Source: Paenacidovorax monticola
GTDB lineage: Bacteria; Pseudomonadota; Gammaproteobacteria; Burkholderiales; Burkholderiaceae_C
DNA: 64,000 bases
Reading direction: 5' to 3'
Assembly: GCF_014489595.1 (NCBI RefSeq)
Contig: NZ_CP060790.1
Coordinates: 4,588,001 to 4,652,000, forward strand
A model generated the notes under the pieces. That model saw only the letters and a list, made by a program, of their open reading frames with translations, was not told where the DNA came from and ran no database searches. A program made the position numbers and the translations under genes. Within the stretch, counting starts at the first letter, position 1. Every line of letters begins with the position of its first letter. Below, piece after piece: positions 42,819 to 51,866 of this stretch.

Positions 42819-43981
42819 ATGACCCCCTCCATGGACCGGCGCCGATTCGCGGCCGGACTCGCCCTGGCCCCCGTCGCCGCCACCAGCGGCCTGATCGCGG
42901 GCTGCGGAAAGGTGCCCGATACGCTCAAGATCGGTGTGGCCCAGCCCCTCTCCGGCCCCTGGCGGCACTGGGACAGGACCTGCTCAATGGCGTGATGCTC
43001 GCGGTGGACGAGCTCAACAAGGCCGGCTATGCCGCGGATGGCAAGCGCGTGAAGCTCGAGGTGGTTTCGCAGGACGACCGGTCCGACGCGGCCTCGGGCC
43101 GCGCGGCCGCGCAGCAGCTGGTGGAAGCGGGCGTGGTGGCGGTGATCGGCCACCTGAACTCGGGCGTGAGCATCGAGGCCGCGCCGATCTATGCAGCCAA
43201 GGGCATTGCGCAGATGGCGATCTCCACGAACCCCCGGTTCACGCAGCTGGGGCTGCCGACCACGCTGCGCCTGGTGGCCAACGACACGCTGCAGGCGCGC
43301 GCCATCGGCTCGTTCGCGGCCACGCAGCTCAATGCCGGCAGCTACGCGGTGGTGGACGACGGTTCGCCCTATGGCAAGGGCCTGGCCGACGGCGCGGCCA
43401 AGGAGCTGGAGGCCGCCAAGCGCGCCATCACCGTGCGCCAGTCGTTCGACGACAAGACGGTGGCATTCACCGAACTGGCCGGCAAGATGAAGGCGGCCAA
43501 GGTCGAGGTCATCGTCTGCATGCTCAACGATTTCCAGGCGCTCGCGCTGCTCGACGAGCTGAACAAGATCGGCCACACGCGCGTGGCGCTGCTGGGCGGA
43601 GACCTGGTGAAGACCTCCGACATGGCCAAGGGCATGGGCAAGGTGGACGCGATCTACGCGACCTCGCCCGTGCTGGAGGCTGGCGAGTTCACCACGGGCC
43701 GCCAGTTCCTCGACAAATACAGCGCGGCGTTCCGCAAGCCCCCGGCCTATGGCGGGCACTACACCTACGATGCAATGTACGTGCTGTCGGCCGCGATCCA
43801 GCAGGCGAAGTCCGGCGACCCCAAGGACGTGACCCGGGCCCTGCGCGCCATCAACGGCTACGCGCCCGTGACGGGCACCATGACCTGGGACGACAAGGGC
43901 GAACAGCGCTACGGCGCGGTGGGCGTGTACGTGCTGCGCAAGGGCCTGTGGGAGCTGCGCATGCGCTCCGACCGCTGGTAG
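42819..43981 (+). CDS. Branched-chain-amino-acid-type ABC substrate-binding lipoprotein, one frameshift
   Basis: About 387 aa when repaired. The ATG at 42819 begins a signal sequence with a twin arginine and a lipobox-like end ([20 protein letters not shown], then LIAGCGKVP). The CCCC run at 42956-42959 breaks the frame after [10 protein letters not shown]. One added C continues [23 protein letters not shown], a periplasmic-binding fold I (LivJ/K) sequence through GVGVY-like and [13 protein letters not shown] at the end. No permease or ATPase genes adjoin it. Ligand candidates are branched-chain amino acids, amides or aromatics. Confidence 0.83.
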
Positions 43982-44039
43982 CGGCCGGCGATTGCCCCTG
44001 GCCCGGTGCGCGGCGGGGGGGCCGTCTACACTCGCGGGC

Positions 44040-45077
44040 ATGAGTTTGCTGATTCTGGGGATCGAATCCTCGTGCGACGAGACGGGCGTGGCCCTGGTGG
44101 AGTCCAGCGGCGACGCCGTGCCGCGCCTCGTGGCCCATGCCCTGCACAGCCAGATCGAGATGCACCAGGCCTACGGCGGCGTGGTGCCCGAACTGGCCAG
44201 CCGCGACCACATCCGCCGCGTGCTGCCGCTCACCGAGGCGGTGCTGACCGAGTCGGGCCGCAGCCTGCGGGACGTGGACGTGGTGGCCTTCACGCGCGGG
44301 CCCGGGCTGGCCGGGGCGCTGCTCGTGGGGGCAGGCGTGGCCTGCGCGCTGGGGGCCTCGCTGGGCAAGCCCGTGCTGGGCGTGCACCACCTCGAAGGGC
44401 ATTTGCTCTCGCCGTTCCTGAGCGCCGACCCGCCCGAATTCCCCTTCGTGGCGCTGCTGGTTTCGGGCGGCCACACCCAGCTCATGCGCGTGGACAGCGT
44501 GGGCCACTACGAGCTGCTGGGCGAGACCATCGACGATGCAGCCGGCGAGGCCTTCGACAAGTCGGCCAAGCTGCTGGGCCTGGGCTACCCGGGCGGCCCG
44601 GCGCTGTCGCGTCTCGCGCAGCAGGGCGACCCGGCGGCGTTCAAGCTGCCGCGCCCGCTGCTGCACAGTGGCGACCTGGATTTTTCGTTCGCGGGGCTCA
44701 AGACGGCCGTGCTCACGCAGGCCAAGAAGCTGGGCGAACACCTGGAGGAGCGCAAGGCCGACCTGGCCGCGAGCACCCAGGCCGCCATCGTCGAGGTGCT
44801 GGTCAAGAAGACCCTCAAGGCGCTGCAGGAGACCGGCCTCAGGCGCGTGGTGGTGGCCGGCGGTGTGGGCGCCAACCGCCTGCTGCGCGAGCAGCTCGAT
44901 GCCGCCTGCGCCCGGCAGCATGTGCGCGTGCACTACCCCGAACTGCACCTGTGCACTGACAACGGCGCCATGATCGCCATGGCCGCCGCCATGCGCCTGC
45001 AGGCGGGCCGCCAGCAGGCCAGCACCGAGTACGCCTTCGACGTGAAGCCGCGCTGGCCGCTCGACGCGCTCGAATGA
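44040..45077 (+). CDS. tsaD: tRNA N6-adenosine threonylcarbamoyltransferase
   Basis: The 345-aa TsaD transfers the threonylcarbamoyl group to adenosine 37 of ANN-decoding tRNAs, with TsaB and TsaE. It has the [15 protein letters not shown]-terminus, the iron-binding histidine motif [47 protein letters not shown] and [13 protein letters not shown]. The start at 44040 gives the usual length. Its terminator lies beyond 45077 and is shared with the opposing small heat-shock gene. It is a universal gene, so the flanking regions are not all mobile. Confidence 0.96.
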   Translation: MSLLILGIESSCDETGVALVESSGDAVPRLVAHALHSQIEMHQAYGGVVPELASRDHIRRVLPLTEAVLTESGRSLRDVDVVAFTRGPGLAGALLVGAGVACALGASLGKPVLGVHHLEGHLLSPFLSADPPEFPFVALLVSGGHTQLMRVDSVGHYELLGETIDDAAGEAFDKSAKLLGLGYPGGPALSRLAQQGDPAAFKLPRPLLHSGDLDFSFAGLKTAVLTQAKKLGEHLEERKADLAASTQAAIVEVLVKKTLKALQETGLRRVVVAGGVGANRLLREQLDAACARQHVRVHYPELHLCTDNGAMIAMAAAMRLQAGRQQASTEYAFDVKPRWPLDALE

Positions 45078-45083
45078 CTCTTC

Positions 45084-45119
45084 AAAGAAAAAACGCCCGC
45101 AGCGCAATGCTGGCGGGCG
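45084..45119 (-). terminator. Intrinsic terminator of the small heat-shock gene
   Basis: On the minus strand GCCCGCCAGC-ATTGC-GCTGCGGGC forms a hairpin (plus 45094-45119, with one G bulge) followed by TTTTTTCTTT. It ends the convergent small heat-shock gene and may also stop readthrough from tsaD, though with no T-run on that strand. Confidence 0.75.
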
Positions 45120-45149
45120 CTATGTGCTATTGAAGTTGAAGTAGTCGCT

Positions 45150-45541
45150 TTACTGGACGGCCAGCCGCGTAGCGGTGGGGGCCGGAATGCGCTTGGCCAG
45201 GGCCAGCGTGAGCACGCCGTTCTCGAGCTTGGCGGAGCTGGCGGAGGCATCGATCTCCACGGGCAGCTCCCAGGCGCGGCGCACCTGGCGCGGCGCGCCT
45301 TCCACGCTTTGCAGGCGCACCACGGCACCGTCGATATCGATCTGCAGCTGCTCGCGGGTCAGGCCCGGCACGTCGAGCTGCAGGGTCACGGCCTTGTCGT
45401 CCTGCTGGACCTGGACATCCTGGCAATGGTGGCCGGCGCCCGGCGCGCTGGAACCCAGTGCGCCTTGCAGGAAACGCTGCAGGGCCAGGTCGGCGGAGCG
45501 GGGGCGAAGCTGTTGCGGCGAATCACGGGTGCGAAGATCAT
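45150..45541 (-). CDS. Hsp20-family small heat-shock protein, one frameshift
   Basis: About 130 aa when repaired. The ATG at 45541 starts MIFAPVIRRNSFAP and has an AGGAGT ribosome site 8 nt upstream, so this is preferred over the in-frame GTG at 45560. The GGGGG run at 45500-45504 shifts the frame; one more C gives RSADLALQRFLQGAL and then the alpha-crystallin domain (VTLQLDVPGLTREQLQIDID, VRRAWELPVEIDASASSAKLENGVLTLALAKR). Such proteins hold unfolded proteins for refolding. A weak sigma-32-like CTTGAA lies at 45618-45623. It is divergent from the binding-protein gene. Confidence 0.85.
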
Positions 45542-45635
45542 TAGGGTTACTCCTATACACTGCGCGGCTCTCGACGTGGTCGCCGCATGACCAGCAGGTA
45601 GGTAGCCCGCGTCGCTTTTCAAGAGGAATCCCACC

Positions 45636-46922
45636 ATGAATAAATTGCGGCGCCAGGCCTTGAAATGGAGCGCGGCGGCGCTATGTGCGCTGGCTGCGTG
45701 CGGTGCGGCACTGGCCCAGCCAAGGCCCCTGCCCATCAAGCTCGCGCTCATCGAGAGCCTGTCGGGGCCCTTCGCCAACACGGGCGAGGCGGTGTACCGC
45801 AACATCGTCTGGGCCACCGAGCGTGTGAACGCGCGCGGCGGCGTCAAGCTGCCCGACGCCGCTGGTGGCGCGCGCCCGCTGGCCGTCGAACGCTACGACA
45901 GCAAGGGCCAGAATGAGGAGGCCCTGTCGGCGCTGCGCGCGGCCATCGACGACGGCGTGCGCATCATCATGCAGGGCAACTCGTCGGCCACGGCGGCGGT
46001 GCTCATCGAGGCCATCAACAAGCACAACGAGCGCGAGCCGGGCAAGCGCGTGCTCTACCTCAACTACTCGGCCGTCGATCCCATTCTCACCAACGAGAAA
46101 TGCAGCTTCTGGCATTTCCGCTTCGATGCGCACGCCGACATGCGCATGGCCGCGCTCATGGACGTGATCCGCGAGGACAGGAGCGTCAAGAGCATCTACC
46201 TGATCGGCCAGGACTACAGCTTTGGCCAGGCCGTGCTGCGCGAGGCCAGGCGCCAGCTCGGCAGCCAGCGTCCCGACGTGGCGGTGGTGGGCGACGAACT
46301 CCACCCCGTGGGCCGCGTGAAGGACTTCGCACCCTACGCCGTGAAGATCAAGGCCAGCGGCGCGCAGGCCGTCATCACCGGCAACTGGGGCAACGACCTC
46401 ACGCTGCTCGTGAAGGCCGCGCGCGACGTGGGCTACGAAGGGCGCTTCTACACCTTCTACGGCAACGCCCTGGGCGCGCCCGCCGCCCTGGGCGACGCGG
46501 GCGTAGGCAAGGTGGTGGCCGTGGCCGACTGGCTGCCCAACGTGCCGGGCGCGCCGAGCGAGGCGTTCTACCAGTCGTTCCGCGAGCGCTTTCCCAAGCC
46601 CGCCGACGACTATGTGCACATGCGCATGCAGCTCATGGTCGAGGCCCTGGCCCAGTCCCTCGAGCGCGCAGGCAGCACCGACACCGTGGCCCTGGCGCGC
46701 GCGCTCGAAAAGGCCAGCGTGCAGCTCTCGGGCCAGGCAGGGGCCATGCGCGCGGCGGACCACCAGTTCCAGCAGGCCCTGGTGGTGGGTGTGATGGACA
46801 AGCAGGGCGCGCCCGGCGTGAAGTTCGACGTGGAGGGCTCGGGCTACGGCTTCCGCGTGGTGCGCCAGATCGCGGCGGACAAGGCAGTGCAGCCTTCGAG
46901 CTGCCAGATGCAGCGGTTCTGA
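45636..46922 (+). CDS. Branched-chain-amino-acid-type ABC substrate-binding protein
   Basis: A 428-aa periplasmic binding protein with a signal peptide (ALKWSAAALCALAACGAALA) and a type I fold: IKLALIESLSGPFANTGEA, then FWHFRFDAHADMRMAALMDVI, QDYSFGQAVLREARRQLG and GNWGNDLTLLVKAARDVGYEG. It continues to a C-terminal GSGYGFRVVRQI. It is the second orphan binding protein in this region, without transport genes. Its ligand is unknown. It shares an intergenic region of about 90 bp with the heat-shock gene and is convergent with the hydroxyacid dehydrogenase. Confidence 0.87.
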   Translation: MNKLRRQALKWSAAALCALAACGAALAQPRPLPIKLALIESLSGPFANTGEAVYRNIVWATERVNARGGVKLPDAAGGARPLAVERYDSKGQNEEALSALRAAIDDGVRIIMQGNSSATAAVLIEAINKHNEREPGKRVLYLNYSAVDPILTNEKCSFWHFRFDAHADMRMAALMDVIREDRSVKSIYLIGQDYSFGQAVLREARRQLGSQRPDVAVVGDELHPVGRVKDFAPYAVKIKASGAQAVITGNWGNDLTLLVKAARDVGYEGRFYTFYGNALGAPAALGDAGVGKVVAVADWLPNVPGAPSEAFYQSFRERFPKPADDYVHMRMQLMVEALAQSLERAGSTDTVALARALEKASVQLSGQAGAMRAADHQFQQALVVGVMDKQGAPGVKFDVEGSGYGFRVVRQIAADKAVQPSSCQMQRF

Positions 46923-46935
46923 GATCGGGCCTGGA

Positions 46936-47892
46936 CTACGGCGCCACCGCGTTCACTGGCCTGCCCGCGACGAACGCTTCCACGTTGTCGATCAACTGGT
47001 CCGCCAGCGCCTGGATGGCTTCGGCGCTGGCCCAGGCCACGTGGGGCGTCAGGATGAAGTTGGGCCGCTCCAGCAAGGCCGTGAAGGGGTGATTGGCGGG
47101 CGGCGGTTCCACGCTGGTCACGTCGAACGCGGCGCCGCTGATATGCCCCGCATCCAGTGCCGGGCCCACGGCCGATTCGTCCACCAAGCCGCCGCGCGCG
47201 GTATTGATGAGCAAGGGGCGGCGCGCCATTTGCGCAAACTCGGGCGCAGCGATCATGTTGCGCGTGTCGGCGTTCAGGGGGCAGTGCAAGGTGAGCATGT
47301 CGGCCTGCCGCAGTGTTTCCTCGAACGGCGTGTACATGCTGCCTTGGTCGGTGCGGCCCTTGTGGCCCGACATCAGCACTCGCATGCCCAGCGCCCGGCC
47401 CATGGCGGCCACGGCCTGGCCCAGCGCTCCGTCGCCAATCACGCCCAGCGTGGAGCCTGCCAGGTCGCGGATGGGGTGGTCGAAAAAGCAGAACTGCGCC
47501 GTCTGCTGCCACCGGCCCGCGCGCACCGCGTCACGGTAGGCGCAGATGCTGCGCCGCAGGGCGAAGATGAGCGCGAAGGTGTGCTCCGGCACCGTGTGGG
47601 TGGCGTAGTTGCGCACGTTGCTGACCACGATGCCCCGCGCCTGGCAGGCGGCCAGGTCGATGTTGTCGGTGCCTGTCGCGGCCACGGCGACCAGCCGCAG
47701 GCGCGGAGCCTGGGCGAGCACATCGGCGGGCAGCTTGACCTTGTTGACGATGGCCACATCGGCATCGCGCAGCCGGTCTGCGGCTTCGGCGGGGCTGGTC
47801 CGGGGGTATTCCACCCATTCGTGGTCGAACGCGGGCCGGCGCACGCGGGTCTGCGGGGAAATGGTTTCGCGGTCGAGAAAGACGATCTTCAT
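46936..47892 (-). CDS. D-2-hydroxyacid dehydrogenase (glycerate/hydroxypyruvate type)
   Basis: The 318-aa protein is an NAD-dependent D-2-hydroxyacid dehydrogenase of the glycerate dehydrogenase/hydroxypyruvate reductase group. The Rossmann motif is GVIGDGALGQAVAAMG. The catalytic Arg is in NTARGGLVDESAVG, the Glu in FDVTSVEPPP and the His in ILTPHVAWAS. It follows the full-length transketolase gene by 14 bp on the same strand and is probably co-transcribed. This pairing suggests hydroxypyruvate, a transketolase donor, as a substrate; that link is an inference. The start at 47892 (MKIVFLDRE) is family-consistent. Confidence 0.87.
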   Translation of the reverse strand: MKIVFLDRETISPQTRVRRPAFDHEWVEYPRTSPAEAADRLRDADVAIVNKVKLPADVLAQAPRLRLVAVAATGTDNIDLAACQARGIVVSNVRNYATHTVPEHTFALIFALRRSICAYRDAVRAGRWQQTAQFCFFDHPIRDLAGSTLGVIGDGALGQAVAAMGRALGMRVLMSGHKGRTDQGSMYTPFEETLRQADMLTLHCPLNADTRNMIAAPEFAQMARRPLLINTARGGLVDESAVGPALDAGHISGAAFDVTSVEPPPANHPFTALLERPNFILTPHVAWASAEAIQALADQLIDNVEAFVAGRPVNAVAP

Positions 47893-47906
47893 GGCAAACC
47901 TTGTTT

Positions 47907-49887
47907 TCAAGCGGCCAGCAGGCGGCGCGCTTCGGCTGCCACGGCCTCGGGGTGATGTCGAACAATTTGTACAGGGCCTCGGCCGGGCCGGATGCGCCAA
48001 AGCCTGTCATGCCTACGAAGCCACCGCGCTCGCCCAGGTAGGCGTCCCAGCCAAGGCGGCAGGCGGCCTCTACGCCGACGCGCACGCCGGTGCCCAATAC
48101 CTCCCGGCGGTAGGCCGCGTCCTGCTGGTCGAACAGTTCCCAGCAGGGCAGGGAGACGACGGCCGTGCCGGTGCCGCCTTGTTCCAGCATCTCGCGCGCG
48201 GCCAGCGCCAGCGCCACCTCGGAGCCGGTGGCCAGCAGCGTGACTTGGCGCGGGCCGCAGGCCGCCTCGCGCAGCACGTAGCCGCCGCGCGCGCTCTGGT
48301 TGGCTGGGGTGTGCGTCTGGCGCACGAGGGGCAGGGTCTGCCGCGCGAAGACCAGGCTCACGGGCCCGAGGCATGGGCCATGGCGGTTTCCCAGCACTCG
48401 GCCGCCTCGACCGCGTCGGCGGGCCGCATCACCAGCATGTTGGGCATGGCGCGCAGCGAGGCGAGGATTTCCACGGGTTGGTGCGTGGGACCGTTCTTGC
48501 CGATGCCGATGGAGTCGTGGCTGAACACGAACTTGACCGGCAGCCCCATGAGCGCGGCCATGCGCATGGCGGGGCGCTCGTAGTCCGAGAACGCCAGGTA
48601 GGTGACGGACAGCGGCACGACGCCGCCGTGTGCGGCCATGCCGTTGGCCATGCCGCCCATGAGGTGCTCGCGCACGCCGCAGTGCACGTAGGCGCCCGAG
48701 CGGTCCGTGGCCGTGAACGCGGCCAGGCCGCGCTTGTGGCTGGTGGGCGCCTCCAGGTCGGCGCAGCCCACCATGCGCTCGGGTATCACTGGCGCAAGCA
48801 GCGCGTTGATCTCGGCCGAGAGGAGGATGCCGCCGGTTTCCTGCGGCGAAGCTACAGCGCGCTGCTTGTAATCGTGCAACACCTGCTGCCAGCCGGCGGG
48901 CAGTTCGCCGTTCATGACGCGGCGGAATTCCCGGCGCTCGGCTTCCGGTAGCGCATCCAGGCGGCGCTGCCATGCGGCATGCGCTTCGGTGCTGCGCTGG
49001 CCGGCCGCGCGCCAGGCATCCAGCACGGGGGCGGGCACATCGAACGGGCCGTGGGGCCAGTCCAGCCGCTCACGGGCCTCCTGAGCGTCCTGCTCGTAGA
49101 GGCGGGCGCTGTGGCCGCCGCGCTGGCCTTCGAGGCGCGGAATGCCCTTGGCAATGATGGTGCGGCAGGCGATGAGGGACGGGCGCTCGTCCCGGCGCGC
49201 GAGCGTGAGCGCGGCGGACACAGCGTCGATGTCATGGCCGTCCACTTCGACGACATGCCATTGAGCGACGCGGAAGCGCTCGGCCACGTCCTCGCTGATG
49301 GATAGCTGAGTGCTGCCGTCGTCGGTGATGCGGTTGTCGTCCCACAGCAGGACCAGCTTGCCCAGGCGCAGATGGCCGGCCAGGGAGATCATTTCCTGGC
49401 CGATGCCTTCCTGCAGGCAGCCGTCGCCGACGAAGGCGTAAGTGAAGTGGTCCACCAGGGCGCTGCCGAAGCGGGCGTTGAGATAGGCCTCGGCCACCGC
49501 CATGCCGAAGGCATTGGCGATGCCCTGGCCCAGCGGCCCCGTCGTGACCTCGATGCCGTGCGCCGGGTTGCGCTCGGGGTGGCCTTCGCAGTGCGAGCCC
49601 AGTTCGCGGAAGCGCTGGATCTGGTCGAGGCTGATGGGCCCGTAGCCGCTCAGGTGCAGCAGGGCGTACAGCAGCATCGAGCCGTGGCCGTTGGAGAGCA
49701 CCACGCGGTCGCGGTCCCACCAGGTCGGGTCGGCCGGGTGGTGCTTCAGGTGCTGTGTGTAGAGGGCCGTGGCGATTTCGGCCATGCCCAGCGGAACGCC
49801 CTGGTGGCCTTCGGCGGCACGCACGATGGCGTCGATGGATAGAAAGCGGATGGCATGCGCCAGGGGCTGCAGCGGGTGTGCGCTCAT
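47907..49887 (-). CDS. Transketolase, full-length, two frameshifts
   Basis: About 660 aa when repaired. The N-terminal TPP domain has GHQGVPLGMAEIATALYTQH, LSNGHGSMLLYALLHLSGY, GPLGQGIANAFGMAVAE and the GDGCLQEGIGQEM motif with N in WDDNRIT. The pyrimidine-binding domain has YVHCGVREHLMGGMANGMAA and IGKNGPTHQPVEILASLRAMPN. The first break is at 48362-48364 (one base missing in GGGCCC after MAHASGP) and joins VSLVFARQTLPLVRQ. The second, at 47949-47952 (C4 run), joins LFDITPEAVAAEARRLLAA. It differs from ordinary TktA in its short N-terminal loop and its place in an inducible locus. Confidence 0.86.
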
Positions 49888-49989
49888 GGTGGTGGCGCAC
49901 CGTGCGGGGCGGGCGCCTGTCTCCTGTGGTTGAAAGAACAGGCGCGATTCTTTGGCGCCCACAGGTTGAGTACAAGCGACGAATATTCA

Positions 49990-50018
49990 GCGATGGATGA
50001 ATGCCATTCATCCATCGC
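49990..50018. promoter_or_regulatory. LysR operator, palindrome before the transketolase operon
   Basis: GCGATGGATGAATG and its exact reverse complement (14 bp each, 1-nt centre) contain ATGAA-N5-TTCAT at 49997-50011. It lies about 100 bp upstream of the transketolase start, just after the LysR stop. The same 15-bp pattern recurs at 50924-50938 in front of the SDR gene. A terminator for the LysR gene is the alternative, but no T-run is present. Confidence 0.65.
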
Positions 50019-50030
50019 CCGGCGCGCCGG

Positions 50031-50918
50031 CTAGCGCGGGCCCGCCGGCCGGGCCTCCTCGCGGATCCATTCCAGGAACATCTTCACCTCGGGCCGCGCG
50101 GCGTGGCGCGCCGGGTACACGAGGAAATGCCCCTGCACCTCCAGGCTCATCTCGTCGCCGAACACAGGCTGCAGCCGGCCGCTGGCGATGTGCGCTTGCC
50201 CAAGGCTGGCGCTTTCCAGGGCCACGCCCAGCGACTGGACGGCTGCGTCCAGGCTCATCATGGCCCGGTCGAACTTCAGGGCCATGCGCTCGGGCCGGTG
50301 CTCCGGCTCGAAGCGGGCAAACCATTCCGGCCATTGCGCGACGTTGATCATGGACTGGATCAGGGGCACCTGCAGCAGGTCCCGCGGCGTGTGCAGGGCG
50401 TGCCTGCGGATGAATTCGGGGCTGGCCAGCGGCATCACCTTCTCCGAGAAGATGGGTTCGACCTCCAGGTGGGGCCAGGTGGGCAGCCCGTAGCGGATGT
50501 CGAGATCGACCAGGCCGAGCTGGAAGTCCGAATGCACGTGCGAGGCTGACAGCACCAGCGAGATCGCGGGATGGCGCTGCGCGAAGCGCGGGATGCGCGG
50601 CATGAGCCACAGGCTTGCGAAGCTGGGGCTGCAGTGCAGGTACAGCGTGTCCTGCACCCCATGCCGCAGGTCTTCCGTCGCCGTGCTGATGGCCCCCAGC
50701 GCATTGCCCACGCGCTGCAGGTAGCTGTGGCCCGCGGGCGTCAGGTCCACGCCGCGCGACGAGCGCTCGAACAGCCGCACGCCGAGCAGGCTTTCCAGCT
50801 TGGCCAGTTGGTGGCTGATGGCCGAGGGCGTGAGGTGCAGTTCATGGGCCGCCAGGGAAAAGCTGCGACGTCGGGCAACGGCCTCGAAGGCCTGGAGAGC
50901 GCTCAGCGGTGGAATCAC
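50031..50918 (-). CDS. LysR-family regulator of the transketolase locus (GcvA-like)
   Basis: The 295-aa protein begins at GTG 50918 (VIPPLSALQAFEAVARRRSF). Its helix-turn-helix is AAHELHLTPSAISHQLAKLESLLG and its effector domain has SPSFASLWLMPRIPRFAQRHP, the pattern of the GcvA branch. It lies between the two transcription units of the locus and is divergent from the SDR-TRAP-split transketolase genes. ATGAA-N5-TTCAT sites occur in both promoters. The frame is open upstream, but no good start lies there. The likely inducer is the transported substrate or an intermediate. Confidence 0.85.
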   Translation of the reverse strand: MIPPLSALQAFEAVARRRSFSLAAHELHLTPSAISHQLAKLESLLGVRLFERSSRGVDLTPAGHSYLQRVGNALGAISTATEDLRHGVQDTLYLHCSPSFASLWLMPRIPRFAQRHPAISLVLSASHVHSDFQLGLVDLDIRYGLPTWPHLEVEPIFSEKVMPLASPEFIRRHALHTPRDLLQVPLIQSMINVAQWPEWFARFEPEHRPERMALKFDRAMMSLDAAVQSLGVALESASLGQAHIASGRLQPVFGDEMSLEVQGHFLVYPARHAARPEVKMFLEWIREEARPAGPR

Positions 50919-50920
50919 GA

Positions 50921-50940
50921 TGGATGAAATCCGTTCATAT
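50921..50940. promoter_or_regulatory. LysR operator in the LysR/SDR divergent promoter, copy A
   Basis: TGGATGAAATCCGTTCATAT holds ATGAA-N5-TTCAT (50924-50938), the same pattern and spacing as 49997-50011. It starts 6 bp upstream of the LysR start. A looser copy, ATGAATGGAATTGAA at 50954-50968, follows 15 bp further on, suggesting tandem binding sites. Confidence 0.6.
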
Positions 50941-51058
50941 ATTGCGTTGCAGCATGAATGGAATTGAATCGCTGGTGAGTTTATATCGTTTGTGCTCAAT
51001 GGTCGCCCATCCCAGAATCCGCCCACTCGCAACGCAGTTCACGCACAAGGAGACACGC

Positions 51059-51823
51059 ATGCTGCTCAAGGACAAGGTGGCCGTCATTACCGGCGGCGCA
51101 GGGATCAACGGACTGGGCTTCGCCACCGCCCGCATGATGGCGGAGCAGGGCGCCAAGGTGGTCATCCTCGACCTGGCGGCAGCCGACCCGCAGGCCGCCG
51201 CAGCGCGCCTGGAGACGGAGGGCCTGGGCAAAGGCCACCTGGGCCTGGTGGCCAACGTGACCGACAAGGCATCGTGCGAGGCGGCCGCGGCCGCCATCGT
51301 GGCCAAATACGGCCGCATCGACGTGCTGGTCAACAACGCCGGCGTGACCCAGCCCGCCAAGTTCCTGGACATCACGGGTGCCGACTACGACCGCATCCTG
51401 GACGTGAGCCTGCGCGGCACGCTGTACGCGTCGCAGGCGGTGCTGCCTGCCATGGTGGCCCAGCAAAGCGGCGCCATCGTCTGCATCTCGTCCGTCTCGG
51501 CCCAGCGCGGCGGCGGCATCCTGGGCGGGCCGCACTACTCTGCTGCCAAGGCCGGCGTGCTGGGCCTGGCGCGCGCCATGGCCCGCGAATACGGCGGCAG
51601 CAACATCCGCGTCAACTGCGTGACGCCGGGCCTCATCGCCACGGACATCAACAAGGGCAAGATTCCCGAGGACAAGCGCCAGGGCATCCTGGACGGCATC
51701 CCCCTCGCGCGCATCGGCGAGCCCGCCGACGTGGCTGGCTGCGTCGTGTTCCTGGCGAGCGACCTGGCCAAGTACTGCACGGGCGTCACCTTGGATGTGA
51801 ATGGCGGCATGCTGATCCACTGA
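51059..51823 (+). CDS. Short-chain dehydrogenase/reductase
   Basis: The 254-aa SDR oxidises or reduces an alcohol/carbonyl with NAD(P). It has the cofactor glycine motif VAVITGGAGINGLGFATARM, NNAG (VLVNNAGVTQPAKF), the catalytic Ser-Tyr-Lys (SSVSAQRGGG, then HYSAAKAGVLG) and a C-terminal end typical of FabG/sugar-alcohol SDRs. An AGGAG ribosome site precedes the ATG at 51059. It is the first gene of the TRAP/split-transketolase operon, so it probably acts on the imported compound before the transketolase step. The substrate is unknown. Confidence 0.87.
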   Translation: MLLKDKVAVITGGAGINGLGFATARMMAEQGAKVVILDLAAADPQAAAARLETEGLGKGHLGLVANVTDKASCEAAAAAIVAKYGRIDVLVNNAGVTQPAKFLDITGADYDRILDVSLRGTLYASQAVLPAMVAQQSGAIVCISSVSAQRGGGILGGPHYSAAKAGVLGLARAMAREYGGSNIRVNCVTPGLIATDINKGKIPEDKRQGILDGIPLARIGEPADVAGCVVFLASDLAKYCTGVTLDVNGGMLIH

Positions 51824-51866
51824 TCGCCACCCATTCGACAACGACAAACGAAAAATGGAGACAAGC

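Noticed and set aside
44040..45541. tsaD and the Hsp20 gene as one functional unit
   Set aside because: They are convergent and share only a terminator.
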